Shown here: piece by piece, positions 54,496 through 63,233 of the stretch
Layout of the letters: each line of letters opens with the position of its first letter
Numbering within the stretch: the first letter of the stretch is position 1
Source of the DNA: Arthrobacter sp. SPG23
GTDB lineage: Bacteria; Actinomycetota; Actinomycetes; Actinomycetales; Micrococcaceae
Direction: 5' to 3'
DNA: 64,000 nucleotides
Assembly: GCF_000876655.1 (NCBI RefSeq)
Contig: NZ_JYCN01000015.1
Coordinates: forward strand, 124,001-188,000
Made by a program: the position numbers and the translations under genes
The notes under the pieces: generated by a model
Database searches by the model: none
The model's input: only the letters and a program-made list of their open reading frames with translations
Told to the model about the DNA's origin: nothing

Positions 54496-55200
54496 TTATC
54501 GGCTAAGGACCAGCCGCCGGCCGTTCAGTTCAGCCGCGGGGGTGGTGAAAAGTCCGACGGCGGCAGCGGCCAGGTCGGTCACGTCGGTGAAGCCGGGGAA
54601 GCTGCGGGACGGGGACCGTTCACGCATGGCTGCGTCCACGAGGCCCTTCACCACGAAGATGACCGCGGCGCTGTGAGTCCCGCTGCTGAAGCCTTCGGCG
54701 ACCGCCAGAGTCCATGCTTCGGCGGCCGCCTTGGCGGCGACGTAGCTTGCGCCCGCTGCCGTTGGTGTTTCAGCGGCAGTGGAGGTCACCATGGCGAAAC
54801 GGCCGGTTTCCGAGGCGGCGAGGTCGTCGTAGAACACCCGCGTGACGTTCCGCAGGGTGGTGACGGCTGAGCGTTCCAGGAAGTCCCAGTCCTCGTCGCT
54901 CTGGTCGGTGATGCCCTTGGCGCCGCGCCAGCCGCCCACAAGGTGGATGACGCCGTCGACCCTTCCGGCAGTGGCGGAAATGGTGGCGTGCAGCGCCCGT
55001 ACGTCGGCCAGGCTGGCGAGGTCGCAGGCCAGGGGAGTGACGCCGTCGCCCGCTTCCGCGGCGGCAGCCTCGATCCGGGGACCGTCCGAACCGACCGTAA
55101 CGACCGTATGGCCGGCTTCGCGCAGCGCGCGTGCGGCCGCGATCCCGGCCGGACCGCTGCCGCCGGTGACAACCACGTTCAGGGGGTGTCCGGCACTCAT
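54496..55200 (-). CDS. SDR-family NAD(P)-dependent oxidoreductase
   Basis: 234 residues. Glycine-rich cofactor loop VVTGGSGPAGIAAARAL, VDGVIHLVGGWRG, and the active-site YVAAKAAAEAWTLAVAEGF with Tyr-xxx-Lys (AGASYVAAKA). Classical short-chain dehydrogenase size, unknown substrate. Its start overlaps the DUF6421 stop by four bases, so the two are translationally coupled. Confidence 0.88.
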   Translation of the reverse strand: MSAGHPLNVVVTGGSGPAGIAAARALREAGHTVVTVGSDGPRIEAAAAEAGDGVTPLACDLASLADVRALHATISATAGRVDGVIHLVGGWRGAKGITDQSDEDWDFLERSAVTTLRNVTRVFYDDLAASETGRFAMVTSTAAETPTAAGASYVAAKAAAEAWTLAVAEGFSSGTHSAAVIFVVKGLVDAAMRERSPSRSFPGFTDVTDLAAAAVGLFTTPAAELNGRRLVLSR

Positions 55201-56606
55201 CCGGCGTTCACGGCCCGCGTGTCGCCGGCGGCGCCGCTGCCGGTGTCTGACGAGCCGGTGATCCCGGCGGTGGACTCGATGACCGGACGCATCTTCTTCT
55301 CGAGGGCTTCATAGAACATCGACAGCGGGAATTCGTCGTCGAGCACCTGGTCGGTCAGGCCGCGCGGCGGTCCGGCCAGCGGCAGCGCACCCGGGCCCTT
55401 GGCCCAGACGGACGCCGGGTTCGGCGTGACGGTCCCGGAGATCAGCTCGTACGCTGCCAGCCAGTGGGCCATCTTCGGTCGGTCGATCGAGCGCCAGTAA
55501 AGCTCCTCGATCCGGGCGCCGAGCTCAACCACGACGTCGGCAACTTCATCCCAGTCAATGCTGAGCTTGCTGTCGGTCCAGTGGAGGACACGGTGCTGGT
55601 GCATCCAGGCGAAGAGCAACTGGCCGCCGAGGCCGTCGTAGTTGCGGACCCGGCTGCCGGTGATGGCGAAGCGGAAGATCCGGTCGAAGATGACGGCATA
55701 CTGGACCAGCTTGGCGTGACGGCGGGCTTCGGAGGCAGCCTCTTCGTCCTTTTCGATCTTCACGCATTCGCGGAAGGCCGTCAGGTCACAGCGGAGTTCC
55801 TCCAGTGAGTACAGGAAATACGGCATGCGCTGTTTGATCATGAACGGATCGAAGGGCAGGTCCCCGCGCATGTGGGTGCGGTCATGGATCAGGTCCCACA
55901 TCACGAACGTTTCCTGGGTGAGTTCCTGGTTCTCCAGGAACTCCGCCGCTTCGGCGGGGAGCTCCAGCCGGGTGATATCGGCAGCAGCCCCGAGCACCCG
56001 GCGGAAGCGGGCTGCTTCCCGGTCTGCGAAGATGGCGCCCCACGTGAACGTCGGGGTTTCCCTGACGGCGACGGTTTCCGGGAACAGCACCGCGGAGTTG
56101 GTGTTGTAGCCCGGCGTGAAGTCAACGAACCGGATCGGAACGAAGAGCTTGTTGGAGTACTCGCCGTCCTCGAGGCCGGCAATGAACTCCGGCCAGATGA
56201 CCTCGATCAGGACGGCCTCCACGAGGCGGCTGCTGCTGCCGTTCTGGGTGTACATGGGGAAGACCACCAGATGCTGCAGCCCGTTGACGCGGTGCTGCTG
56301 CGGCTGGAAGGCGAGCAAGGAGTCCAGGAAATCCGGCACGCCGAATCCGCCGGCGGCCCAGCGGCCGAAGTCGCTGACCAGGAGTTCGAGGTAGCGGGCG
56401 TCGTGCGGAAAGGCGGGGGCCAGTGCGTTGACAGCAGTGCAGATGGTGCTGACTTGTGCGGCAGCAGCCTCATGGTCGGCGGTATCCGGGACGGAGCCGT
56501 CCTGGACCTGGAGGGCCTGGAGTGCCGTCGCGGCGGCCTTGATCCGCAGCCATTCCGGGTGGTTTTCGGTGAGCCGGGCCGGGGCGGTGAGAGCGGTCGT
56601 AGTCAT
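55197..56606 (-). CDS. DUF6421 family protein
   Basis: 469 residues. A large, well-conserved actinobacterial protein with blocks LVVFPMYTQNGSSSRLVEAV, FTPGYNTNSAVLFPETVAV, MWDLIHDRTHMRGDLPFDPF and LLFAWMHQHRVLHWTDSKL. The many His, Asp and Glu residues in HDRTHMRG and WMHQHRVLHW suggest a metal site, though no function is known. It heads an operon with an SDR and a threonine aldolase, a set also seen in Streptomyces, pointing to amino-acid or aldehyde metabolism. Confidence 0.85.
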   Translation of the reverse strand: MTTTALTAPARLTENHPEWLRIKAAATALQALQVQDGSVPDTADHEAAAAQVSTICTAVNALAPAFPHDARYLELLVSDFGRWAAGGFGVPDFLDSLLAFQPQQHRVNGLQHLVVFPMYTQNGSSSRLVEAVLIEVIWPEFIAGLEDGEYSNKLFVPIRFVDFTPGYNTNSAVLFPETVAVRETPTFTWGAIFADREAARFRRVLGAAADITRLELPAEAAEFLENQELTQETFVMWDLIHDRTHMRGDLPFDPFMIKQRMPYFLYSLEELRCDLTAFRECVKIEKDEEAASEARRHAKLVQYAVIFDRIFRFAITGSRVRNYDGLGGQLLFAWMHQHRVLHWTDSKLSIDWDEVADVVVELGARIEELYWRSIDRPKMAHWLAAYELISGTVTPNPASVWAKGPGALPLAGPPRGLTDQVLDDEFPLSMFYEALEKKMRPVIESTAGITGSSDTGSGAAGDTRAVNAG

Positions 56607-56762
56607 CGTCGGCGATCGCCTTTCTGGTTGCTTGGAGCTTCTACGGCGAGCGTAGCAAGCAAACAGATCTCCTAATGCAAAATCAGCCTGAGCATAAGAA
56701 AGACTTGTGCAAGTGGATCAGCAGCCCCGCCCCAGCCCTAGCGGGCGCAGGGCTGCCGTCAA

Positions 56763-57248
56763 CTACCTGGGGTCTTCAGCCCTAACCAGGGTCAGCGATA
56801 CGGAGTTGATGCAATAGCGCTGGTCCGTGGGAGTGCCGTAGCCCTCGCCCTCGAAGACGTGGCCCAGGTGCGAGTCGCAACTCGCGCAGCGCACCTCCAC
56901 CCGGTCCATGCCCATCGTGCGGTCATGGATGTAGCGGACAGTGCCGTCGGCAAGGGGCGCCCAGAAGGACGGCCAGCCGCAATGGGAATCGAATTTCTCA
57001 TTGCTGGTGAACAGCTCCGTGCCGCAGGCGCGGCATGTGTAGACGCCGGCGGTGTGGGTGTCCCAGTACTCGCCGGTGTAGGGCCGCTCGGTGCCTGCCT
57101 GCCGGAGCACCCGGTACTCCTCCGGCGTCAACTCCTGACGCCATTCCTCGTCGGTCTTCTCAACCCGTGGAGCGGCATTTTCCGCCACCGATCCATCGGC
57201 GGGGACCTGGACGGGCGTGACTTTCGGCTTGTTGCTAAAGATGCTCAT
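56763..57248 (-). CDS. msrB: Peptide-methionine (R)-S-oxide reductase
   Basis: 161 residues. Zinc-binding pairs CRAC and CASC, substrate motif SHCGWPSFW, and the C-terminal catalytic Cys in RYCINSVSL. It repairs R-methionine sulfoxide in proteins. It is preceded on the same strand by an unknown gene ending 14 bases upstream, probably co-transcribed. Confidence 0.95.
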   Translation of the reverse strand: MSIFSNKPKVTPVQVPADGSVAENAAPRVEKTDEEWRQELTPEEYRVLRQAGTERPYTGEYWDTHTAGVYTCRACGTELFTSNEKFDSHCGWPSFWAPLADGTVRYIHDRTMGMDRVEVRCASCDSHLGHVFEGEGYGTPTDQRYCINSVSLTLVRAEDPR

Positions 57249-57262
57249 GGCTACAACAACGC

Positions 57263-57754
57263 TCAGGAGTCCCCGATAAATCCCGAGCCGGCATACAGGT
57301 GCAGCACCGGCAGCCCCAGCTGGTCCTGGGCCTTGTTGGCCCAGTCGGTGTGGAAGGTGTCGGAAATGGCATGCGGCCGCGTGATGACGACGGCCTGGCC
57401 TGCGCCGACTTCCTTGACCTTTGCCACGAGTCCCTGCACGGCGCCGCCGTCCACCACCTCGCCGGTGATTCCGCCGCCGATTCCTGCCAGTGCGTTGAGC
57501 GATACCGCAAGGGTTTCGGCGGCGGCGGCGCGCTCGGTTGCAGGATCCGGGGCGTGGGAGGTCAGTTCGCGGAAGGCCTTCGCGACGTCCAGGAGGGACA
57601 GGTTTTCGAGGAAGTCCACCAGGAGGTGCCGTTCCGTGTTGGCCGGGACCAGCACGACGAGGGGCGCGTCACCCCCGTCCACCAGGCGTTCGATGTTTAC
57701 GCGGTCGTCCGCACCCAGCGGCTCTTCTGTCAGAATGACGATTGGATCGCTCAT
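57263..57754 (-). CDS. Unrecognised protein upstream of msrB
   Basis: 163 residues that I cannot assign. It begins PIVILTEEPLGADDRVNIER and alternates beta and alpha segments (APLVVLVPANTERHLLVDFL; QAVVITRPHAISDTFHTDWA), which looks like a Rossmann-type or universal-stress-like fold. No cysteines and no membrane segment. Coupled to msrB, it may serve in stress response. Its own -10 lies six bases before the ATG. Confidence 0.75.
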   Translation of the reverse strand: MSDPIVILTEEPLGADDRVNIERLVDGGDAPLVVLVPANTERHLLVDFLENLSLLDVAKAFRELTSHAPDPATERAAAAETLAVSLNALAGIGGGITGEVVDGGAVQGLVAKVKEVGAGQAVVITRPHAISDTFHTDWANKAQDQLGLPVLHLYAGSGFIGDS

Positions 57755-57760
57755 GCCCCC

Positions 57761-57766
57761 AGCCTA
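57761..57766 (-). promoter_or_regulatory. -10 hexamer of a leaderless promoter for the gene before msrB
   Basis: TAGGCT on the minus strand, six bases from the ATG at 57754. No ribosome site; no -35 recognised. Confidence 0.5.
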
Positions 57767-57889
57767 GTCCCGGCCCGGGCTTCCCGCACGAATTTCGACC
57801 GGGCCGGTCCGCGCCCTCAAGTGCCCCTGTCCCGCCCCGCACGGCGTGCCCGAATATGTCCCGGGGCCGGCAGCAGTAAGAATGGATCC

Positions 57890-59221
57890 ATGGCATCCAT
57901 CCCGGGGCTGCGCCCGGCCACACCTGCAACTCCGCTTCCTTCCGGGGGCGGGCTCCGAGCCGCCTCAGACGCCGGTATGTCCTCCAGTGCCAAATGGGCA
58001 GTGGGCGGCGTTATCGCGGGCGGCGCCGCGGCGGGCCTGCTGGGCGCCGGGTCGTCAGCCCTTGCCCTCTACTTCGCGCGGCGGGTTATCACACCGGTGC
58101 GGGTGCGCGATGAGAACCAGGAAGTGCTGGCGGTCATCCGTGCCGCGGACGGCCTCCAGGTCATCCTTGCCGCCACCGACGACGCCACCGTGGAAGGTGT
58201 GTACGGCTTGTTCTTCGACGGCGGCCGCGGGCACGCACGAATCGGCAGGATCGTCTCGTACTCACCCGCCGAACGCACCGTGCTGCGCGAGGTGGAAGCC
58301 GTCTACTCCGGGGATCTCACCACGGCACGCCGGGGCTACTGGAGCGGTGCCGCTTATCCGGATCCCGCGTCCATCGGGCTGTCGGCCGATGACGTGGACA
58401 TCGACGTCGAGGGCGGGACCGCGCCGGCCTGGCTGGTGCGCGCGCCGGCGCCTTCGGATACCTGGGCCATCATGGTCCACGGCCGCGGCGCCACCCGGCA
58501 GGAGTGCCTGCGTGCCCTGCGCCCGGCACAGGAGCTCGGCCTGACCAGCCTGGTCATCTCCTACCGCAACGACGGGCTGGCGCCGTCGGCCCCCGACGGC
58601 CGCTATGGCCTCGGTTCCACCGAATGGCGCGACGTCGAGGCAGCCATCAGTTTCGCCCTCGCCAACGGCGCCAGGGAGGTCGTGTTGTTTGGCTGGTCCA
58701 TGGGCGGCGCGATCTGCCTGCAGACGGCGGACCTTTCACGGCACCACAACCTGATCCGGGCCATGGTGCTTGACGCGCCGGTGGTTGACTGGGTGAACGT
58801 GCTGGCGCACCACGCGCAGCTGAATCGCATCCCGTCTGCCGTGGGACGCTACGGACAGCTGATGATGGGCCACCCCCTCGGCCGGCGCCTGACCGGGCTG
58901 GCGGCGCCGGTGGACCTGAAATCGATGGACTGGGTCTCCCGCGCCGTGGAACTGCGGACTCCCACGCTGATCCTGCATAGCGTCGACGATGAATACGTAC
59001 CCTATGGACCCTCGGCAAGCATCGCCGAGAAGAACCCCGAGATGGTCACTTTCGAAACCTTCCAGGACGCACGGCACACCAAGGAATGGAACGTCGATCC
59101 GGAGCGCTGGGAAGGCCTGGTCACCGCGTGGCTGCGGCTGCAGCTGGCTCCCCGCGCCAATCCCGGCTCCCGCACCCGGATCCCCGGCGCCGACCGCACT
59201 GCCGCTATCGGCCCGGAGTAA
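57890..59221 (+). CDS. Alpha/beta hydrolase with N-terminal membrane anchor
   Basis: 443 residues. A hydrophobic segment near residues 35-58 (AVGGVIAGGAAAGLLGAG) anchors the protein. The hydrolase core has VHGRGATRQE as the oxyanion region, nucleophile elbow VLFGWSMGGAICL, the acid in LILHSVDDEYVPYG and the His near QDARHTKEWNVD. Substrate unknown. The frame is open to 57299, but the ATG at 57890 is the first that fits the family start, about 115 bp from the divergent gene. Its last 17 bases overlap ybaK head to head. Confidence 0.85.
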   Translation: MASIPGLRPATPATPLPSGGGLRAASDAGMSSSAKWAVGGVIAGGAAAGLLGAGSSALALYFARRVITPVRVRDENQEVLAVIRAADGLQVILAATDDATVEGVYGLFFDGGRGHARIGRIVSYSPAERTVLREVEAVYSGDLTTARRGYWSGAAYPDPASIGLSADDVDIDVEGGTAPAWLVRAPAPSDTWAIMVHGRGATRQECLRALRPAQELGLTSLVISYRNDGLAPSAPDGRYGLGSTEWRDVEAAISFALANGAREVVLFGWSMGGAICLQTADLSRHHNLIRAMVLDAPVVDWVNVLAHHAQLNRIPSAVGRYGQLMMGHPLGRRLTGLAAPVDLKSMDWVSRAVELRTPTLILHSVDDEYVPYGPSASIAEKNPEMVTFETFQDARHTKEWNVDPERWEGLVTAWLRLQLAPRANPGSRTRIPGADRTAAIGPE

Positions 59222-59717
59222 CCTTCGGGCCGGTTCCGATGCGGGCAGTAATGGCGCCGGTGAGCTTCACCAGGTGTTCCGGGTCCAACTCGATGTCCAG
59301 GCCGCGCCGGCCGCCGGACACCAGGATGCTGTCCTGGCCGAGTGCGCTCTCATCCAGGACGGTGGGGGAGGGCTGGCGCTGTCCCAGCGGTGATATTCCG
59401 CCCAGGACGTACCCGGTCCTGCGCTGGGCCGTGGCAGGATCCGCCATGGCGGCCTTCTTGCCGCCCAGAGCCGCGGCCATTGCCTTCAGGTCAAGGTTTC
59501 CATGCACAGGCACTATCCCCACCGCGAGCCGGCCGTCAACGTCCACCATCAGGGTCTTGAAGACCCTGCCAGGATCCACTCCCAATACGTCGGCGGCTTC
59601 CATGCCGTAACTGGCAGCCGAGGGGTCGTGGCTGTACGGATGCAACACAAAAGGAACGCCGGCCGCGGCGAGTGCTGCCGTGGCCGGCGTTCCCTGGGAA
59701 GCCTGCTTGCGCGCCAT
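59205..59717 (-). CDS. ybaK: Cys-tRNA(Pro)/Cys-tRNA(Cys) deacylase YbaK
   Basis: 170 residues. YbaK/EbsC editing fold: GVPFVLHPYSHDP, KTLMVDVDGRLAVGIVPV and the conserved Lys region LGGKKAAMADPATAQRRTGYVLGGISPLGQ. It hydrolyses misacylated Cys-tRNA(Pro). It ends inside the opposite-strand hydrolase (17-bp overlap) and sits 13 bp after the sufE stop on the same strand, so sseA-sufE-ybaK may be one unit. Confidence 0.92.
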   Translation of the reverse strand: MARKQASQGTPATAALAAAGVPFVLHPYSHDPSAASYGMEAADVLGVDPGRVFKTLMVDVDGRLAVGIVPVHGNLDLKAMAAALGGKKAAMADPATAQRRTGYVLGGISPLGQRQPSPTVLDESALGQDSILVSGGRRGLDIELDPEHLVKLTGAITARIGTGPKVTPGR

Positions 59718-59730
59718 GCTGTGCCCTGGC

Positions 59731-60192
59731 CTAAGCCTTCGGGGCAGCGGACGCGGCGACCTTGCGCTTGATGCGTCCCAGCATGGCCGTCATTCCCCGC
59801 ATACGCAGGGGAGTGATGGCACGGGTGAGCCCCAGGAGTTCGGGCATGTCGTCCGGAACCGCCAGGATTTCCGTCGCCGTGAGACCGTCGAGCCCTTCGT
59901 GCAGGACGCCTGCGAAGCCGCGGGTGGTCGGTGCTTCCTTCGGTGCTTTGAAGTAGAGCCGTACGCTGTCCGGCGAACCGGCGTCGTTCTTCTCAGTCTC
60001 AATGGTCAGGAACAGCGGTGACTGGCACTCCACAACCTGCTCCAGCAGTTCCGGATGGTCCTTCAACCGGTCCGGCAATTCGGGGAGCCCCTGGGAGAAT
60101 TCCAGCAGCAGTTGCAGCCGCTCGGGTTCGGTCAGGGCCTGGAAGTCATCAACTATTTCCGCAAGGGGGGCGGGAAGGGCGTGGGTATTCAT
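59731..60192 (-). CDS. sufE: SufE-family sulfur acceptor
   Basis: 153 residues. The active-site Cys lies in QVVECQSPLFL; LPEIPD-type LPELPDRLKDHPELL and RGFAGVLHEGLDGLTA complete the SufE signature. It receives sulfur and passes it on in Fe-S assembly or a sulfurtransferase relay. The frame is open to 60303 inside sseA, but ATG 60192 begins the fold and a TAAACT hexamer (60205-60200), containing the sseA stop, lies seven bases before it. Confidence 0.92.
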   Translation of the reverse strand: MNTHALPAPLAEIVDDFQALTEPERLQLLLEFSQGLPELPDRLKDHPELLEQVVECQSPLFLTIETEKNDAGSPDSVRLYFKAPKEAPTTRGFAGVLHEGLDGLTATEILAVPDDMPELLGLTRAITPLRMRGMTAMLGRIKRKVAASAAPKA

Positions 60193-60199
60193 CAAGGCC

Positions 60200-60205
60200 A
60201 GTTTA
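60200..60205 (-). promoter_or_regulatory. Possible internal -10 for sufE
   Basis: TAAACT on the minus strand, seven bases from the sufE ATG and containing the sseA stop codon. There is no ribosome site, so sufE may be translated from a leaderless internal transcript. Confidence 0.35.
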
Positions 60206-61114
60206 CGCCGGAACCGTTCCGCGCTCTGTTCCCTTGGCGATGGGCACACGGACAGCGTTGCCCCACTCGGTCCAGGAGCCGTCGTAGTTTCGGACTGTGT
60301 CAAAGCCCAGCAGGTACTTCAGGGCGAACCACGTGTGGCTGGAGCGCTCGCCGATCCGGCAGTAGGCCACGACGTCGTCGCCTTCCGTGAGGCCCGCTTC
60401 GCCGAGGTAGAGGGCTTCGAGTTCGGCCCGGTTGCGGTAGGTGCCGTCCTCGGCAGCCGCCCGGGCCCACGGGATGGAGGCTGCGGTGGGGATGTGGCCG
60501 CCCCGCAGGGCGCCTTCCTCCGGGTAGGCGGGCATGTGGGTGCGCTGGCCCGTGTATTCCTCGGTGGAGCGGACGTCAATCAGCGGCTTGCCGAAGTGGG
60601 CCAGCACATCTTCCTTGAAGGCGCGGATCGGTGCGTCATTGCGCTCGACCTCCGGGTATTCGGCAGGAGCGGGGACAGTAACATCCGTGGTGAGTGCGCG
60701 GTCCTCGGCAATCCACTTGTCGCGGCCGCCGTCGAGCAGCCTGACGTCCTCGTGGCCGAAGAGCGTGAATACCCACAGCGCGTAGGCTGCCCACCAGTTG
60801 GATTTATCGCCGTAGATCACCACGGTGCTGTCCCGGGAAATGCCCTTGGCTGCGGCCAGGGCCGCAAACGCCTTGCCGTCCACGTAGTCGCGGGTGACCT
60901 CGTCGTTCAGGTCGGTGTGCCAGTCGATCTTGACGGCCCCCGGGATGTGGCCGGTCTCATAGAGCAGGACATCTTCATCAGACTCCACCACCACGAGTTT
61001 GCCGTCGGCCAGGGCGCCGCCGTCGATGGCAGCCGCCAGCCACTCGGTGGAGACGAGGCGCTCCGGGTGCGCGTACGCTGCGAACTTGTCGTTCTCTTCA
61101 ACTGGGTAGGACAT
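60203..61114 (-). CDS. sseA: Thiosulfate / 3-mercaptopyruvate sulfurtransferase
   Basis: 303 residues, two rhodanese domains. Inactive N-terminal domain with [20 protein letters not shown]; active C-terminal domain with [18 protein letters not shown], where the loop Cys-Arg-Ile-Gly-Glu-Arg starts with the catalytic Cys. It moves sulfane sulfur from thiosulfate or mercaptopyruvate. It lies 10 bases before sufE, suggesting that sulfur passes between them. Confidence 0.92.
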   Translation of the reverse strand: MSYPVEENDKFAAYAHPERLVSTEWLAAAIDGGALADGKLVVVESDEDVLLYETGHIPGAVKIDWHTDLNDEVTRDYVDGKAFAALAAAKGISRDSTVVIYGDKSNWWAAYALWVFTLFGHEDVRLLDGGRDKWIAEDRALTTDVTVPAPAEYPEVERNDAPIRAFKEDVLAHFGKPLIDVRSTEEYTGQRTHMPAYPEEGALRGGHIPTAASIPWARAAAEDGTYRNRAELEALYLGEAGLTEGDDVVAYCRIGERSSHTWFALKYLLGFDTVRNYDGSWTEWGNAVRVPIAKGTERGTVPA

Positions 61115-61332
61115 GGGGATGGCCTTTCACTGAAACGGTCATGGGGCCCCTGCCGACGGAAAGCGTCGCTGCGGCGGGCCAGTTCCAACACTAGCCACGC
61201 CCCGGCGGTTATGCCCCACTGCGTTCACAGGGGGAAATATGGCCTTGGTCACGTGGGCTCGCCGCGTTATGAGGCCGGTGCCGCATTGCCGGTATCCTTT
61301 CTGGGGACACGAGACCAGCAGAACGGACCACC
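61115..61332. promoter_or_regulatory. Divergent region sseA / zapE
   Basis: 218 bp with no credible ORF. On the sseA side GAAAGGCC lies a few bases before its ATG. On the zapE side a GGTATCCT hexamer region (~61288-61295) could be a -10 about 40 bases before the TTG start. No repeats or operators seen. Confidence 0.35.
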
Positions 61333-62370
61333 TTGGTACAGATCGAACAGCTCTCCGCGCGGACACCGTCTGTTTCCGTGGATGAACTCCTCAAGGGTTT
61401 CTATCCCTCCCCGCGGTTCGGAGAGGTTTCCTTTGCCAGCTACCGGCCCGATTCTTCGCAGCCGAGCCAGGCCGCAGCGGTGACGGCGCTGGAATCCTTC
61501 GCAACCGGTGTGGGCGCCAACGGAAGCTCCGGACTTTTCAAGAAGCTGTTCGCGAAGAAGGACAACTCCCGTGCCGGCATCTACCTGGATGGCGGCTTCG
61601 GCGTGGGCAAGACGCACCTGCTCGCCTCCCTGTGGCATGCGTCCCCGGGTCCGAAGGCCTTCGGCACCTTCGTTGAGTACACCAATCTGGTTGGCGCACT
61701 GTCCTTCCGCAAGACGGTTGAAGCGCTGAGCAATTACAAGCTCGTGTGCATCGACGAATTCGAACTCGACGATCCGGGCGATACGGTCCTGATGTCACGG
61801 CTCATGCGGGAGCTGGCCGACGCCGGCGTCAAGCTGGCCGCAACCTCGAACACCCTCCCCGGTTCACTGGGGGACGGGCGGTTCGCTGCCGTCGACTTCC
61901 AGCGTGAGATCCAGGTGCTGGCAGACCAGTTCGACGTCGTCAGGATCGACGGCGAGGACTTCCGCCACCGCGGACTCCCGGCAGCGCCGGCTCCCTTGAA
62001 GAACGAAGACCTGACTCACCACATGCAGGCGGAATTCCACGGCAAGACCGTGGCCCGGGATGATTTCAAAACCCTCATCAACCACCTTGCCGGCGTCCAC
62101 CCCAGCCGGTACCGGCAGCTTCTGGCGGGCATCGAGGGTGTGGTGTGGCGTGATGTGGAAACCATCACCGAGCAGGCGGTGGCCCTACGGTTCGTGGTGC
62201 TGGCCGACCGGCTGTACGACAAGGACGTGCCCATCCTGGCCAGCGGGGTCCCGTTCGATCAGCTCTTCACGGAAGAGATGATGACCGGCGGCTACACCAA
62301 GAAGTACTTCCGGGCGGTGTCCCGTCTCACGGCTCTGGCACGCGAAGGCCAGAACCACGAACCGTCCTAG
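61333..62370 (+). CDS. zapE: Cell division ATPase ZapE (AFG1-like)
   Basis: 345 residues. Walker A GGFGVGKTHLL near residue 90, Walker B VCIDEFELDDPGD near 140, sensor ATSNTLPGSLGDGRFAAVDF and a late ITEQAVALRFVVLADRLYD block are the AFG1/ZapE signature. ZapE acts on Z-ring stability under stress. The TTG at 61333 is the only start that keeps the conserved N-terminus ELLKGFYPSPRFGEVSFASY. Confidence 0.92.
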   Translation: MVQIEQLSARTPSVSVDELLKGFYPSPRFGEVSFASYRPDSSQPSQAAAVTALESFATGVGANGSSGLFKKLFAKKDNSRAGIYLDGGFGVGKTHLLASLWHASPGPKAFGTFVEYTNLVGALSFRKTVEALSNYKLVCIDEFELDDPGDTVLMSRLMRELADAGVKLAATSNTLPGSLGDGRFAAVDFQREIQVLADQFDVVRIDGEDFRHRGLPAAPAPLKNEDLTHHMQAEFHGKTVARDDFKTLINHLAGVHPSRYRQLLAGIEGVVWRDVETITEQAVALRFVVLADRLYDKDVPILASGVPFDQLFTEEMMTGGYTKKYFRAVSRLTALAREGQNHEPS

Positions 62371-62384
62371 CTCTTAAACGCCAA

Positions 62385-62420
62385 AGGTGCCGGCGCCGCC
62401 TCACGGCGGGACCGGCACCT
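62385..62420. terminator. Bidirectional hairpin between zapE and the antitoxin-like gene
   Basis: AGGTGCCGG (62385-62393) and CCGGCACCT (62412-62420) pair perfectly with an inner CCGCC / GGCGG, lying between convergent stop codons. Confidence 0.6.
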
Positions 62421-62445
62421 CGCTGACGTTCCTGGGTTATTAGCC

Positions 62446-62703
62446 CTACGGCCGGGGTTCTCCGGCTACAGGGGGCTCTCCGGCGACGGGAGGTTCGTCG
62501 ACTGGAGCCGCGTGCGGCTTCGGGTCGACCTTGTCCACGAGGCCGGCTGCGCCTTTCTGGACGGAATCGATCTTGTCGGCGTACTTTCCGCCGGTCTTTG
62601 AGTCGATGAAATCACCGGCTTTGCCGATGCCGTTCTTGATGGCCTGTTCATTGCCACCAACCAGTCGCTGAGCCTTGCCCTTTAGATCGTCAAGAATACC
62701 CAC
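62446..62703 (-). CDS. MT0933-like antitoxin-family small protein
   Basis: 85 residues. GILDDLKGKAQRLVGG then KAGDFIDSKTGGKYADKIDS and AAGLVDKVDP match the MT0933/Rv0909 antitoxin family (a short helical repeat protein). The tail has PVAGEP twice. I prefer GTG 62703 (GGAGG five bases upstream, first residues MGILDDL) over GTG 62709. No toxin gene is adjacent, so an antitoxin role is unproven. Confidence 0.7.
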   Translation of the reverse strand: MGILDDLKGKAQRLVGGNEQAIKNGIGKAGDFIDSKTGGKYADKIDSVQKGAAGLVDKVDPKPHAAPVDEPPVAGEPPVAGEPRP

Positions 62704-62849
62704 GGGCACCTCCCTTCTGTCGCGGAGCCAGATTGCTCCTCCGCTTTCGATCCTAGCCCCGAGTCACCGGGCGTGCCAAGGGCACGCGCCGTGGGGTTGT
62801 CTAGGGTCCAGGTGCCCTATTTCGGGAGCTTCGTTCGCGTCTGGACAAC

Positions 62850-62875
62850 AAAAAAGCAGCTCCGGAGAGCTGCTT
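62850..62875 (-). terminator. Terminator of the tRNA gene cluster
   Basis: AAGCAGCTC (62854-62862) / GAGCTGCTT (62867-62875) with a four-base loop, followed on the minus strand by a T-run (A's at 62850-62855 on plus). It lies just after tRNA-Val. Confidence 0.85.
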
Positions 62876-62877
62876 GA

Positions 62878-62952
62878 TGGTGGGCGATACTGGGATCGAA
62901 CCAGTGACCTCTTCCGTGTCAGGGAAGCGCGCTACCGCTGCGCCAATCGCCC
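62878..62952 (-). tRNA. tRNA-Val (GAC), copy 1
   Basis: Acceptor GGGCGAT, T-arm GGTTCGATCC, anticodon loop CTGACAC with anticodon GAC. The CCA tail is encoded (62878-62880). Identical to the copy at 63118. Confidence 0.93.
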
Positions 62953-62989
62953 GCAACCGGAAGGATCCGGAGTGGAATTAAAGAAAGAG

Positions 62990-63062
<73 letters not shown>

Positions 63063-63117
63063 ATTCAGTCCATGCCGGCCGGGCCGGTGGTACTTCAACA
63101 AGCAAGTTGCCTTGCTC

Positions 63118-63192
63118 TGGTGGGCGATACTGGGATCGAACCAGTGACCTCTTCCGTGTCAGGGAAGCGCGCTACCGCTGCGCCAATCGCCC
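63118..63192 (-). tRNA. tRNA-Val (GAC), copy 2
   Basis: Same sequence as the copy at 62878, including the encoded CCA (63118-63120); anticodon GAC. Confidence 0.93.
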
Positions 63193-63233
63193 AAATGTTC
63201 TCCGGGATTAACCGGATACCAAGGTTTTCACCG

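Noticed and set aside
62446-62703. Complete toxin-antitoxin module
   Set aside because: Only the antitoxin-like protein is present; zapE and tRNA genes flank it and no toxin ORF is seen.
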